Origin: Neurospora tetrasperma FGSC 2508
Taxonomy: Eukaryota; Ascomycota; Sordariomycetes; Sordariales; Sordariaceae
Length of the DNA: 64,000 bases
Reading direction: 5' to 3'
Assembly: GCF_000213175.1 (NCBI RefSeq)
Contig: NW_009799101.1
Location: 1,591,470 to 1,655,469, forward strand
Each line of letters begins with the position of its first letter. Position 1 is the stretch's first letter. A program made the position numbers and the translations under genes. Under the pieces are notes generated by a model. It searched no databases. It was not told the DNA's origin and was given only the letters and a program-made list of their open reading frames with translations. Positions 48,686 through 58,807 of the stretch are shown in pieces.

Positions 48686-50607
48686 AGTGAAGTACGAGAA
48701 AAACGAGGAGGGCTAGAAATCTCACCAGTCCCGGTTGATGTCATTTTTTTCCCCTCAAGGAAAAAAAAAAAGAAAAAAGAAAAAAAAGCACAAATGGGAT
48801 TAACGAATCAGCGTCATCCGGCCAAGACCAAGCCACCCGGTCTTGTGGTCCTGGATCAGGGACCCGGGTTGAATGGTTGGCTGACACCAAGGATCTGCGA
48901 CCCTTCATGCGATGTGGGATGGTGGCACGGACGGCGGTCGATGACGACTGAACACACGAACGAGAACGGCGGTACACCACATTGGATACGGATGTATACC
49001 ATCTGGATGGAAACCCGCCGCGCCGGACCAGCCCAACAAAAGGCAAGAGGGTACTATAATACAGTACCCACAATGAAGGAGGAGTTGGTCTCATAAACCA
49101 AATGATGGAATGACTGAATAGGTAACTGGATTGGGACGGACGGAGCTGATAACAACACGTTCAAGAAAAGCAAGAACAGTGGTCACTCACTGTTTGTCCA
49201 TTAGAAAGATTTTAATAACCTACACGTTGTACATACTTTATATCATTTTATATATACCCGCATCTTTGCACATAAGCATCATGTACGGATCTATGTGTTG
49301 TCCCTCGAGGTAATGAACCATATGCTGGAAAGGTTGCCGTGTAGATGACCATATACAATGACTCAGACAGGCAAAGAACACAAGAAGATAGTTCTCAAAG
49401 GATGAGAGCCAGCCTCCGAGTAAACAACACTTCATTTGCGAAAACAACACAAACCTAGGCGGTCACTGTCCCCAAGTTATGCAACAACCCATCGCTCCAC
49501 TATTGCACAGGCGACAGGTACTTCCAAATTCAGTATCCTGTTAGGTATGACCAGTGTTACCAGCATGTCTTGCTTCCTGACATCTTCAAGGGAACAAGGC
49601 GAGGCATCACATATATATGAGTAAACCGAAACGAAACGGCCAAGTCACACAACACAAGACGATGGGTACAACATAAATTAGAAGGCCAAGCAAACGCTAA
49701 GATTGTTTCTGAGCTTTGAACCCCCCCGTTGAACCGGAGATAAGCGAAACTGGAGGCCTCCTGTCGCTTCCGCTTTGGATAGTATGATCTCAAGTTAGAA
49801 CCTCATGCAAGGGAGGAGCAGAACTATAGGGTTCGTTGGCTGAGAGCAGATTGGGAATTCGACAGCACGTAGATGTGAGGTAGTGAGGGGACAATATACA
49901 GAAGGGAGTCGACAGAAAAACGCTAATGGGTATTTCGGGTTCTGCATGGTTGACTAGCTTGAATAGATACTAGATGAGTTGCCCACTATCAGACGCAACA
50001 ACGTAATAGATGGGGATAAAAAAAACTGAGAGGAAGAAGCCAGACGCCCACCCCCCCCAATCGCCCGTCTGCGCCAAATCTTGCTCGCATGAGAGAATAG
50101 ACAAGACCTCCAGAACGAAAAGAAAAAAAGAGTAAGGAAACGTATGAGTGATGTTGTAACGATAGTATAACGGTCGGTTGGTGTTGGTACAGTTGTTGTA
50201 ACAGCAGTAGTAAAGAAAAAGGGTCGAATGAGTGTTTTAGTTGGTTAACTCGTCGGTTCCAGCCCGTCAAAATGTGTAGTGTAGTGTAGGTGTTAAAAGT
50301 GGTAAAAAGCGGTTGCGTTTTCACGGAGGGCTTGGGGTATAAGTCGAGTCGAAGTATTGTTGCTTAGTATGGGCTGTCCGTTGGTCTGTGACAGAGGATG
50401 TATGTTTCCCTTCCCAAAGCTTCTGCGCACCTCGCCCATCCTTGTTGTCGGTTCGTCTCGTGTATACCCCGCGGGTCGGCTGGCTGGTTGAGGTGGTGAG
50501 TTTCCGCCTTCGCGCCCATTCTCTCGTTTAGTTCCGTTGTGAATATCCCATCCATTATATTCTCCGTCCCTCTCGCCATTTCTATCCCCATTACTCGCTT
50601 GTACCGC
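48686..50607. other. 1.9-kb convergent intergenic region
   Basis: No gene is seen. It lies between the 3' ends of the desaturase (+) and the UPF0357 gene (-). It contains an A-rich stretch near 48765-48787 and a GTGTAGTGTAGTGTA run at 50274-50289. Confidence 0.65.
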
Positions 50608-51030
50608 TTACGAAAAGCTCACAAACTTGGGATCCCTTGGCAACCCATCCGCTCCAATGCCATTCGCCTTGAACCTCCTCTCCATGTACAGCTTCCTCGC
50701 GTCGTCGAACTGAAGTCTCCTCCTCTTCATGATCTTGAGGATTTCCCGCTTGGCCTCATCATCCAAGCCAGCGCGACCGTCGCTCCCCCCAACGTTGCCC
50801 GCAAGATTAAAGTCGGCAGACGACAGACCGGCTTCCATATCCTCCTCGAACGAGTTGGAGGTAAAAGGCAATCGAGAGTACAGATATTCGCCGCCGGGAG
50901 CGCGGCGCAGGTAGGGTTCTATCGCGTCGAAGGCGTCAAGGAAGGGCGGCAGCCAGGTGTAGCGGGTAAAGTAGGCAGTGGTGGAGAAGAGGAGGGTGAA
51001 AAATATGAGGGCGTAGAGGAGGTTGATCAT
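50608..51030 (-). CDS. UPF0357 / DUF2015 small membrane-anchored protein
   Basis: This is a single-exon gene of 140 residues. The protein begins with a strong uncleaved membrane anchor at residues 2-22 (INLLYALIFFTLLFSTTAYF). It then has a short Pro/aromatic linker and a soluble part ending in the family block RRRLQFDDARKLYMERRF and DGLPRDPKFVSFS at the very C-terminus. This matches fungal UPF0357/DUF2015 (yeast YCL012C type), whose function is unknown. The anchor suggests an endomembrane or mitochondrial outer membrane protein with its C-terminus exposed. The length is typical. It is divergent from the eL28 gene across 0.9 kb. Family membership is from the C-terminal motif only. Confidence 0.8.
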   Translation of the reverse strand: MINLLYALIFFTLLFSTTAYFTRYTWLPPFLDAFDAIEPYLRRAPGGEYLYSRLPFTSNSFEEDMEAGLSSADFNLAGNVGGSDGRAGLDDEAKREILKIMKRRRLQFDDARKLYMERRFKANGIGADGLPRDPKFVSFS

Positions 51031-51953
51031 TTTGGCGGTTTGTGTCTGTCACGTTTCGTTTTTTGGAACGGGTGGGTATGGGTTAATGGATGGTTGCGAA
51101 AAGAGCGAGACTGTCGAAGGTAGAATGTAGATTTGAGGACAAAGAAATTGTGATTATGCAGTGGGCTTTGCGAAAGATACGATCACGATACGTTTCGTGC
51201 TTCGGGTGGTCCGGTACGGCTTCTGGTGCCTGCAGTGCCGCTTGCGCGCGCAGAGGTAGCTGCTGATGTAAGTCGAGTCAAGTAGTCGCGTTGCAAAGCG
51301 AGTCAAGAAACGAAGACGATTTGTCAGGAGGTGATGAACAAGGACTGGGAGAAAGAACACAAGTCAAGACATGTTTAGGCCCGGGTGGTTGTTGCAAACA
51401 AAATCCGCGGCAGGTGAGGGATGGTTTTTGATCAAGTTAAATTGATCACAAGATGGAACACGCGGCGCAGACAGAATCTCGAATGAATGATATCCGCCCT
51501 GCCGCCCGAAAAAGGATTGCCAAGACGCAGCCATGCTTGGGACATGGGTCATGACGAATGCGGCGGGCAAGGGTGACAAATGGAAGCTGTCGCAAACTGA
51601 AGCGCAGCAAGTGCCCGCCCCAACATCGCCGCCCAACAGCACTACAATTCGACGGTATGCACAGGCCACCCCTAACCCTGTGCAGGTGACATCTTGGATG
51701 CTTGCAGCCGCCCTCCCCATCGCCCAACAAGAAGCTCAAGCTGCTGGCAGCTGGCTATAGCGCCAAGCCTTCGCTGCGGCAGGTGGCCCTAGACCAGGTT
51801 AGGAAACCTAAGCGAGCCCACACTGAGGCGCGACAATTCACCGTGCTGGTGCCAAAATCCAGCGATATTGTCGGTTGTGATCCCGATTTTCGAGAAGCTC
51901 GACTCTGCCTCCAGTAACGCCTAGGTCTTCTTGTAGCCCCAGATCCCGCCAAA
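51031..51953. other. 0.9-kb divergent promoter region (UPF0357 gene / eL28)
   Basis: This contains both promoters. A CCTAACCCT element lies about 275 bp from the eL28 start. Nothing else is recognised. Confidence 0.65.
51671..51679 (+). promoter_or_regulatory. CCTAACCCT telomere-like element upstream of eL28
   Basis: This nonamer lies 275 bp upstream of the eL28 ATG. The same nonamer precedes the LLPH-like gene, and a two-unit version precedes RMP1. Ribosomal protein genes of several fungi use such sites for Tbf1-type factors. Confidence 0.5.
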
Positions 51954-52751
51954 ATGTCTCTTAGCAACATCTCTGCCGACCTCATCTGGGAGATCACCCG
52001 TAAGTTCTGATCCTGTCGAATTTCTGGTCCTGGCCGATTTGGGGAGTGTGTGGACATGGCGAAATGCTGACGGTGTTATTTTTGCGGTCATATAGGCTCC
52101 CACAACTCTTACCTCGTTAAGAGAAAGTCTGGTGGCGGTGTCCAGTTCTCCCGGGATCCCCTCAACTTGACCAACAAGCATTCCCGCAAGGTACGATTAC
52201 CCAAAGGACGAACCCGGGCAACCAAATCTCGTCAGAGAACAGATGGAAAAAGGGACAGTTTGGCTAACGTTTGGGGAAAATAGTATGCTGGTTTCGTCAA
52301 CGACAAGGTACATTGAGCAACCTCACCGACGCACGTCGAATATCCGACCGAACGAACCCATGGAACTGACAATCTTGGAATAGGCCGTCGGCGTTGTTCC
52401 TGGTGAGAAGGGTGGTGTCGTTGTGATCACCAAGAAGGCTGGCTCCATCAACAAGCCCGCTGCTCGTTACACCGTCGCTTTCGGTGCTAACAAGACTGCC
52501 CGCAAGTCAGTATACCCCGGCAATGACAGCTGCGAAACCAACAGCAGCACGGAACGAATTGCTGACATGATGCGAACCTATACAGGACCTACAAGGCTAT
52601 CGCCCGCCAGGTCGCCGGCTACCGCTCCGACCTCCTCAAGGCTGCCGTTGCCCGTGCCTCCGCCATCCGCCGCTCTCAGCGCGCCGTCAAGCCCGAGCCC
52701 GCCCAGAAGCTCCGTGGCAACGCCGCCAAGAAGGCTGCTGCCTCTGCTTAA
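51954..52751 (+). CDS. rpl28: 60S ribosomal protein L28 (eL28)
   Basis: Five exons, 51954-51999, 52096-52190, 52284-52307, 52384-52505 and 52586-52751, join in phase to give 150 residues, typical of eL28. The protein is a structural part of the large cytosolic subunit in animals, plants and filamentous fungi, and it is missing from budding yeast. It begins SLSNISADLIWEITRSHNSYLVKR and has the family blocks FSRDPLNLTNKHSRK, KYAGFVNDKAVGV and KAGSINKPAARYT, read piecewise. The C-terminus is Lys/Ala rich (GNAAKKAAASA). The third exon codes for only eight residues (YAGFVNDK). The ATG context CCAAAATG is strong. Codon use is extremely biased to C-ending codons, as expected for a highly expressed gene. 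The donor of the fourth intron is GTCAGT, an uncommon form. Confidence 0.96.
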
Positions 52752-54168
52752 ATGTACTGAGGCGTGGAGGACGATGAGCATGCAGGGACACTGGGAGACG
52801 TCTGTGTATTAAGCCTGGAAAGCCTCGCTGACAGAGGCGGCGCATACAACATTTCATGCATGGGATTGGGGTTCAAGGGACAGGAAAGGGTTGCCAGTCC
52901 CGGATTCCAGGGATGGCCATGGCGTTTGATATCCAGATGAATCAATCAACCCTAGCAGGGTCATCGACGAACACCAACAACCACAATTCTGTTCTGGGTT
53001 ATGTTGTGAGCTTTCAGCATATATGTGATTTTATGAGGGGGGTCGGTTGGGCTACCGGCCGGCAAGACGGTATGGTGCCCGTTTTTCCGAGTTTACCACC
53101 AACCTCTTCTGGCAACTACACCTCGGCATCTCAAGAAGTTCGGTCTCGACTGGAAAAGAATGGCGCATACCCCTGGATTCGGGACGTCAAGCTGGATGGG
53201 TTGTTGGCCTCATGACCATGGAAGCGGTATGGAAGCGGGCCTCTTCGGATGACATCAGAGCAGATCTCCCGGACTTGCCCGAGGACGCTAGACCGAGCCG
53301 GACCTCGGGAGACCACATGTTCGGACGTAGGTACCCCCGGCAAGTTGACAGCATGGAGTGTTTACCGATGCAACGGCGAGTACATGGATCTGTGTTCGAT
53401 GCGGCTACATCAATGGCATCATGTGAAATCTGGACGGCGAAGTAGCACATGCATTTATACTACTATCTTCACAGCCGTGTTCAGACGAATAACTTCAATG
53501 GGTACCTCTACGCAAGTACGGTCCGTGACTGTCAACGTGAATATAAATATAAATTTGATTTTGAGTGTATTGTCTCAGGCCTGCGCAACTTGGTGTGTAC
53601 ACCGTCCAAATGGGCGCGGCCAACGGAGACTGGCTTGACTGGCTTACTCCGCAGCTTCCCCAAATTTCGAAACAATGGTCCATTTTCGCACATCCGGATG
53701 ACGGGACGCGAACGAAGAGGGAGCGCAACGAGAGAGAGCGGGGCAGCTCGTTTCCCTTGCTGCATCATTGCCTCGATTTGGCTGTCTGGAAGGAGGAACG
53801 GCATTGACGCCTTGTGTCCACTTGGCCGCCAGCCCCGCAACCCCGAGCCCCAGCTGTAATACTGCATAGGTCAAGGTAAATAAAGAGAAGCTCCCCCACG
53901 AGCTCCCCGTCCCCCAGAATCCAGAAGTCCCCCGTTATTTCAGATCCGAGTTCTTCACAGTCCACCCTTCGAACCCACCTTGACGAATCGCCATTGTTGC
54001 GCATATCGTTTATATCAATGTGAGTCAAGACCTCTTCCCTTTCCCGCTTTCCTCTCCTTTGCGCATGCAACAAAACATCGACGACCAGGATCTGGAGCTG
54101 ACTGTAGTTTCTCCTCTTCAGAATTACCTCTCCCCCCCCCCCCGCTTTAGACGTTTACAGATTTCAAA
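52752..54168. other. 1.4-kb intergenic region before malate dehydrogenase
   Basis: This holds the eL28 3' UTR and the malate dehydrogenase promoter. A C-run and a CT-rich leader lie just upstream of the MDH start. No gene is supported. Confidence 0.65.
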
Positions 54169-55539
54169 ATGGTCAAGGCCGGTAAGCTACACCACGCCCA
54201 TCCGCACTTGCCTGCAGTCTGAGGCGACGGTGGCAGGAAGCTGACTTTATGCGCAGTTGTTGCTGGCGCCGCTGGCGGTATCGGACAGGTGAATCTTATC
54301 CCAACTTGGCTATGGGAGATCCCGCGCTCGAACTGCGCGCGGATCAGAGGTTGAGATGGAAGGATGGCTGACCAAATGTGCCGCAGCCCCTGTCCCTCCT
54401 CCTCAAGCTGTCTCCTCTCGTTGACGAGCTCGCCCTCTACGATGTCGTCAACACCCCCGGTGTCGCTGCCGATCTCTCTCACATCTCCTCCCCCGCCGTA
54501 AGTAGTCAGCACCGGCTTTGCGCTGGTTGTCGCCAAGGGCATGAAAATACCACGGACCCCGCAGAACCTGGCTGACACTTGGCGCATTAGAAAACCACCG
54601 GCTACCTTCCCCCCAACGACGGCGCCAAGACCGCCTTCAAGGATGCCGACATCATTGTCATCCCCGCCGGTATTCCTCGTAAGCAACATTACGCGCCGCT
54701 GGTTATGGTGAAGCAGAGACTGACTGGCTCCTCACAGGCAAGCCTGGCATGACCCGTGATGATCTCTTCAACATCAACGCCGGTATTGTCAAGGGCTTGA
54801 TTGAGGTTGCTGCTGAGGTTGCCCCCAACGCATTCATCCTCGTCATCTCCAACCCTGTCAACTCGACTGTCCCCATTTCCGCCGAGGTCCTCAAGGCCAA
54901 GGGTGTCTTCAACGCCCAGCGTCTCTTCGGTGTCACCACCCTCGATATTGTCCGTGCCGAGACCTTCGTTGCTGAGATTGCTGGCAAGAGCAACCCCCAG
55001 GAGCTCGTTGTCCCCGTCATCGGTGGGCACTCCGGCGAGACCATCGTTCCTCTCTTCAGCAAGGTTTCCCCCTCGGTCACCATCCCTGACGACAAGTACG
55101 ATGCTCTTGTCAACCGCGTCCAGTTCGGTGGTGATGAGGTCGTCAAGGCCAAGGAGGGTCTCGGCTCTGCCACCCTCTCCATGGCTTATGCCGGTTACCG
55201 CTTCGCTGAGAAGCTCCTCAAGGCCGCCAAGGGCGCCAAGGGCCTTGTCGAGCCCACCTACGTCTATCTCCCCGGTATCCCCGGTGGTAAGGAGATCGCG
55301 GAGAAGACTGGTGTTGACTTCTTCTCCGTCCCCGTCGAGCTCGGCGTAAGTTTCAGTCTTTGCAAAATTCACGGTGTTTCTGGCTAACATATCCATAGCC
55401 CAACGGTGCTGAGAAGGCTATTGACATCCTCGGCGACATCACCGAGAAGGAGAAGACTCTCCTCGAGGCTGCCGTCAAGGGCCTCAAGGGCAACATCCAG
55501 AAGGGCGTTGACTTTGCCCACAACCCCCCTCAGAAGTAG
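54169..55539 (+). CDS. mdh: Malate dehydrogenase, NAD-dependent, without presequence
   Basis: Six exons, 54169-54181, 54257-54288, 54387-54497, 54591-54678, 54738-55345 and 55399-55539, join in phase to give 330 residues. The enzyme interconverts malate and oxaloacetate with NAD. The NAD-binding motif GAAGGIG is at residues 8-14. Substrate arginines sit in [13 protein letters not shown] at about residues 80-90, followed by the family block [10 protein letters not shown]. The catalytic His lies in GGHSGET near residue 179. The sequence is of the mitochondrial-type lineage but starts directly at the fold ([12 protein letters not shown]). It ends NPPQK with no peroxisomal tripeptide, so a cytosolic form is inferred. 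A separate mitochondrial gene should exist elsewhere. Strong C-ending codon bias shows high expression. Confidence 0.95.
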
Positions 55540-56284
55540 ATACCCCTTTGATTTTTGCTGTGAAATATCCCCTTGCGTTTCTCAATCGCCATGCATGATG
55601 CAGGCCATGATTTTGGTTAGGTGGCTCTCATATAGCCAATATATAACCACACACAAAGCTGTAGATGAAGAATAAAATACCAAGCCATATGAAGTTCAAG
55701 TACAGGTGGACTGATACTCATTCCCTTTCTAGGCTGTAAAAAAAGTTGATAGGATAATCGACGACTGATATGACCCGAACGACCGATACCCATTCTCTTC
55801 CCCTCGCACGTGTCATCAGCTTCCTCTCAGTGCGCCGGGTCCAGTACCCGTCGCCTTGACGAATGAGACTCTTATCGCAAACGCCGCTTTGCGCCCTATG
55901 TAAGGATATGGGGGCGTATGGTTGCTGTATGCCTGAAAAGACTGGACTACTATGTCGCTGGGGGGACGAAACTAAACTTTATCTTATGCACTTCTGCTCG
56001 AGTGATTTGAAAGTGTATTGGTACATTGGTGTGAAAATCGATCGTGCGCCATGCTTGTTATGGTGCTCTTTGCCAACGTCTCACGTCTACGTCCCATGGA
56101 GCTTTGTAACAATACAATTGTACTTTTGCTTTCTTCCACTATACCATAATAAACACCGCTAGTGATGGGCTCAGAGTGCCCGGCTTATGCCATGCGCTGA
56201 GAATGAAGGTCTAGGCAGCGATGTATTAAGTATAAAAGCTTAAAAGCCCCATTCGCTAATGTGCAATTGAAAGTAGCAAATCAT
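55540..56284. other. Convergent 3' region of mdh and trs33
   Basis: No gene is seen. It contains the two facing 3' UTRs. Confidence 0.7.
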
Positions 56285-57306
56285 TCAGTTTTGCGTCTTG
56301 ACTGTCTTGATCTGGAACACCGCCGCAGGAAGCTCGCTTGACTCGGCCGTGACGGTCGCCGTGATGCCCATTGCCGCGAGGGCGCCGCGGACCACACCAC
56401 AGGGAAACCAAAGGAACTTTTGGTGGGTTTGTTAGCAACATGCGTCATAATCATGAAACTGTCCGACAACGTACCGGTTGCGCTCTGGCTATGGCTTGGC
56501 TACTTGTCTCTGCGGACATTCGCGATAGTGGGCGGAAGGAGTTATCTGTTAGGACGTATACGCCCTGTGAATGTGTGTCTTGGTATTAGCCAGCTCGATG
56601 AGATAAAGAACGGGGGGAAGGGAAAGGGAGAAACATACCCGATGATTCGTCTTGAGGTTATCCACCTGTTTCCTAAACACCAGCGTCCAAAGGTCTTTGC
56701 AGAGGAACTTGATGACGTCCAGCGTGTCGTTGAAGCGTGGTCGGTCGCGGGAGAATCTAGTCAGACCGTCAGTTTTCAATATACTCTTTGCCCGACGGCC
56801 AGTTTTCATCGCGCAACACCTCAGGACCATAAGCAAAGAAAAGAAAAAGAGCATACCGTTCAACCAACCCCTGCCCAACCCTATACCCCAATCCTTCCAA
56901 CCTAGCAAATACAGCATCCCTTTCTTCATCTTCATCCATTTTCTTTGCGCTCACACTCCCGGTCACACTCCCTCCTCCTCCTCCTCCTCCTCCTCCTCCT
57001 CCCCCCCACTAACCCTGCTCCCAACATACCAGCACCACCAGCACTACCAGCACTTAGTCCCCCTGTATGCGAAGATAATACACTATTTCTCTGTGGCCCC
57101 CCTGGCGCTGGTCCAGTAGCTGTACTTTGCGCATCATCACCAACTGAAGAGGCTGAAGGTTCCGCGGAAGAAGAGTCGAGCTGGTTGGTTATCCTGTACG
57201 CCATGGGGACTAGCTCGATAAGCAAGAAATCGAGACAGGAGGAGGCGAGGAAGCGGGCGGTTGGGTCCGAGGCATTGTAAGGGGGGAGTATTGTGTCGAA
57301 GGACAT
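56285..57306 (-). CDS. trs33: TRAPP complex subunit Trs33 / TRAPPC6
   Basis: The proposed exons are 57306-57082, 57008-56857, 56756-56639, 56564-56475 and 56416-56285, giving 238 residues. TRAPP complexes are the GEFs for Ypt1/Rab1 and Ypt31/Rab11 on ER-Golgi and trans-Golgi membranes, and Trs33 is a core bet3-fold subunit. Family signs are FLASSCLDFLLIELVPMAYR at the start, then DAVFARLEGLGYRVGQGLVER and RPRFNDTLDVIKFLCKDLW, and later FLWFPCGVVRGALAAMGI with AVFQIKT close to the end. An insertion of about 60 residues, Ser/Gly rich with a (Gly)n run coded by GGA repeats, sits between the first two blocks and makes the protein longer than human TRAPPC6 (about 174). The first intron (57081-57009) was chosen because it is the only phase-consistent join I find. 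That boundary is tentative, the others are firm. Confidence 0.88.
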
Positions 57307-58807
57307 TTTAAGTGGGTTGGGTTGGGTCGGGTTGGTTTTGGTTGGTTGGTTGGTTGGTTTGTCTCGGTTTTGGTCTGGTGCTTAAAAGGTACGTCGCTAG
57401 CTAGGTGGTTGTTGGAAGTTGAGTTGAGTAGGTAGATGGGGGTTTGACCAGCGGATCTAATGTCTCTCGGTACTATGGTTTGCGAGGAAGGAACGTAAAG
57501 CAAGGTAGTATGAGTCGTAGCTGTTGTGCGCTTGCTGGTAGGAGCTAGCTGATGCCGACCGGAGAGCAGTTGCGTTGCTGGATGATTGTCTCGGTGCCCT
57601 GGTGTAGCAGAGAGAGTTCGGCGGTTCGTTTGAGTCGCGCAAGTGTGAACAAGTGGCCGGTCCACTAAGTTTAGTTGTCGGAAATGTGCGCAGCCTCAAT
57701 CGAAAGGTTCGCGACTGGCGTGCGTTGACTTCGATCTCGTCTTTTTTCGGTCCGCCGGATTATCGGAAGATCGCGGTGACGCAGGTAGCTCGGAGCTTGT
57801 CCGTGGGGTTCGGGTGCTGGGGCTATTGCCGTTTCCCAAGGGCCAAATCGAGTGATTCGCGATGCTTGGGGTATGGACTATACACAGAAAGTCTATAGAG
57901 TAATGATCGTCTTGGTCCGGAGTTTTGAGGCGAGTTAACTAGAGATCGATACGTTTGTTGTGTTGTAAGGGGATGGGTGGAGGACTGTTGTTGCGGTTCG
58001 AAAGGTGCCTGCCGTCCGAATGATTGGTATGTACTGTAATGGCAGCTATTTGGGATGGAGATGGGTGGTGTTAATATCCACCTGGCAAGCGCGGCTACGA
58101 ACGCCCACTGCACCCAAGCTCAAGCCAAGCAAGCACTAAGCTATATGCTAAAGTCACACAGATGGGAGGACTGTATTCGGGATTCTCAAATCAATATCAA
58201 CTGCAAGTAACGCGGTAGAGGTAACTTTCAACAAATCTGGAAGACCTCATAACTTCACGTAGACGTTACGTAACATTGGCGAGTACATTATCATATAATC
58301 GATTTCATGTACAAAATTGCTCCCAGACAACACACCACCGGTCAGGTCGTATCACTTTAATGGGTATCGGAATTGCATCTTAGTACTGATCCCTCATTCA
58401 TTCCGTCATTTCTCACTGTACCACATTCCTGAAACTTCTCCCATAAACCTTTTCCCCCATCTGAATGCGCCCAACGCCAAAGACTGATATAAATACCTCC
58501 ATCGATCCACCGTGTTTGGAATGCAATAAAGAAAAGTTAAAACCAAGCTGGTCTGGTAGAAAAATATACCTAGTAGACATGGCGTTCAGTTAGGGCCGAT
58601 GCAGGGAACAATCCGGCCTCCTGTTGCCCAAGCGAGCCTCCGAAGCCAATATTGAGCATCCTATACTTCCCCAAAGTCGGGCTGATGGGAATAATCCGCC
58701 TGATAATTCGTCCATTGCGCCGGCCTGTCACGGCGACGGGGAGCACGGCGACCCCTTTGCATTGAAGCGTGCCTGTGATGCACATTTGCAGCATCCTATA
58801 CTTCCCC
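57307..58807. other. 1.5-kb region: trs33 promoter and siz 3' UTR
   Basis: No gene is seen. GGTT repeats lie just upstream of trs33 (57330-57360). An 18-bp direct repeat lies at the right end, next to the stop codon of the SUMO ligase gene. Confidence 0.65.
58655..58807 (-). repeat. Two copies of an 18-bp direct repeat in the siz 3' UTR
   Basis: AGCATCCTATACTTCCCC occurs at 58655-58672 and again at 58790-58807, 135 bp apart. The second copy directly abuts the stop codon of the minus-strand SUMO ligase gene. On the transcript strand it reads GGGGAAGTATAGGATGCT. Confidence 0.85.

Noticed and set aside
54689-55396. 235-codon minus-strand open frame
   Set aside because: It is antisense to the strongly C-biased malate dehydrogenase gene.
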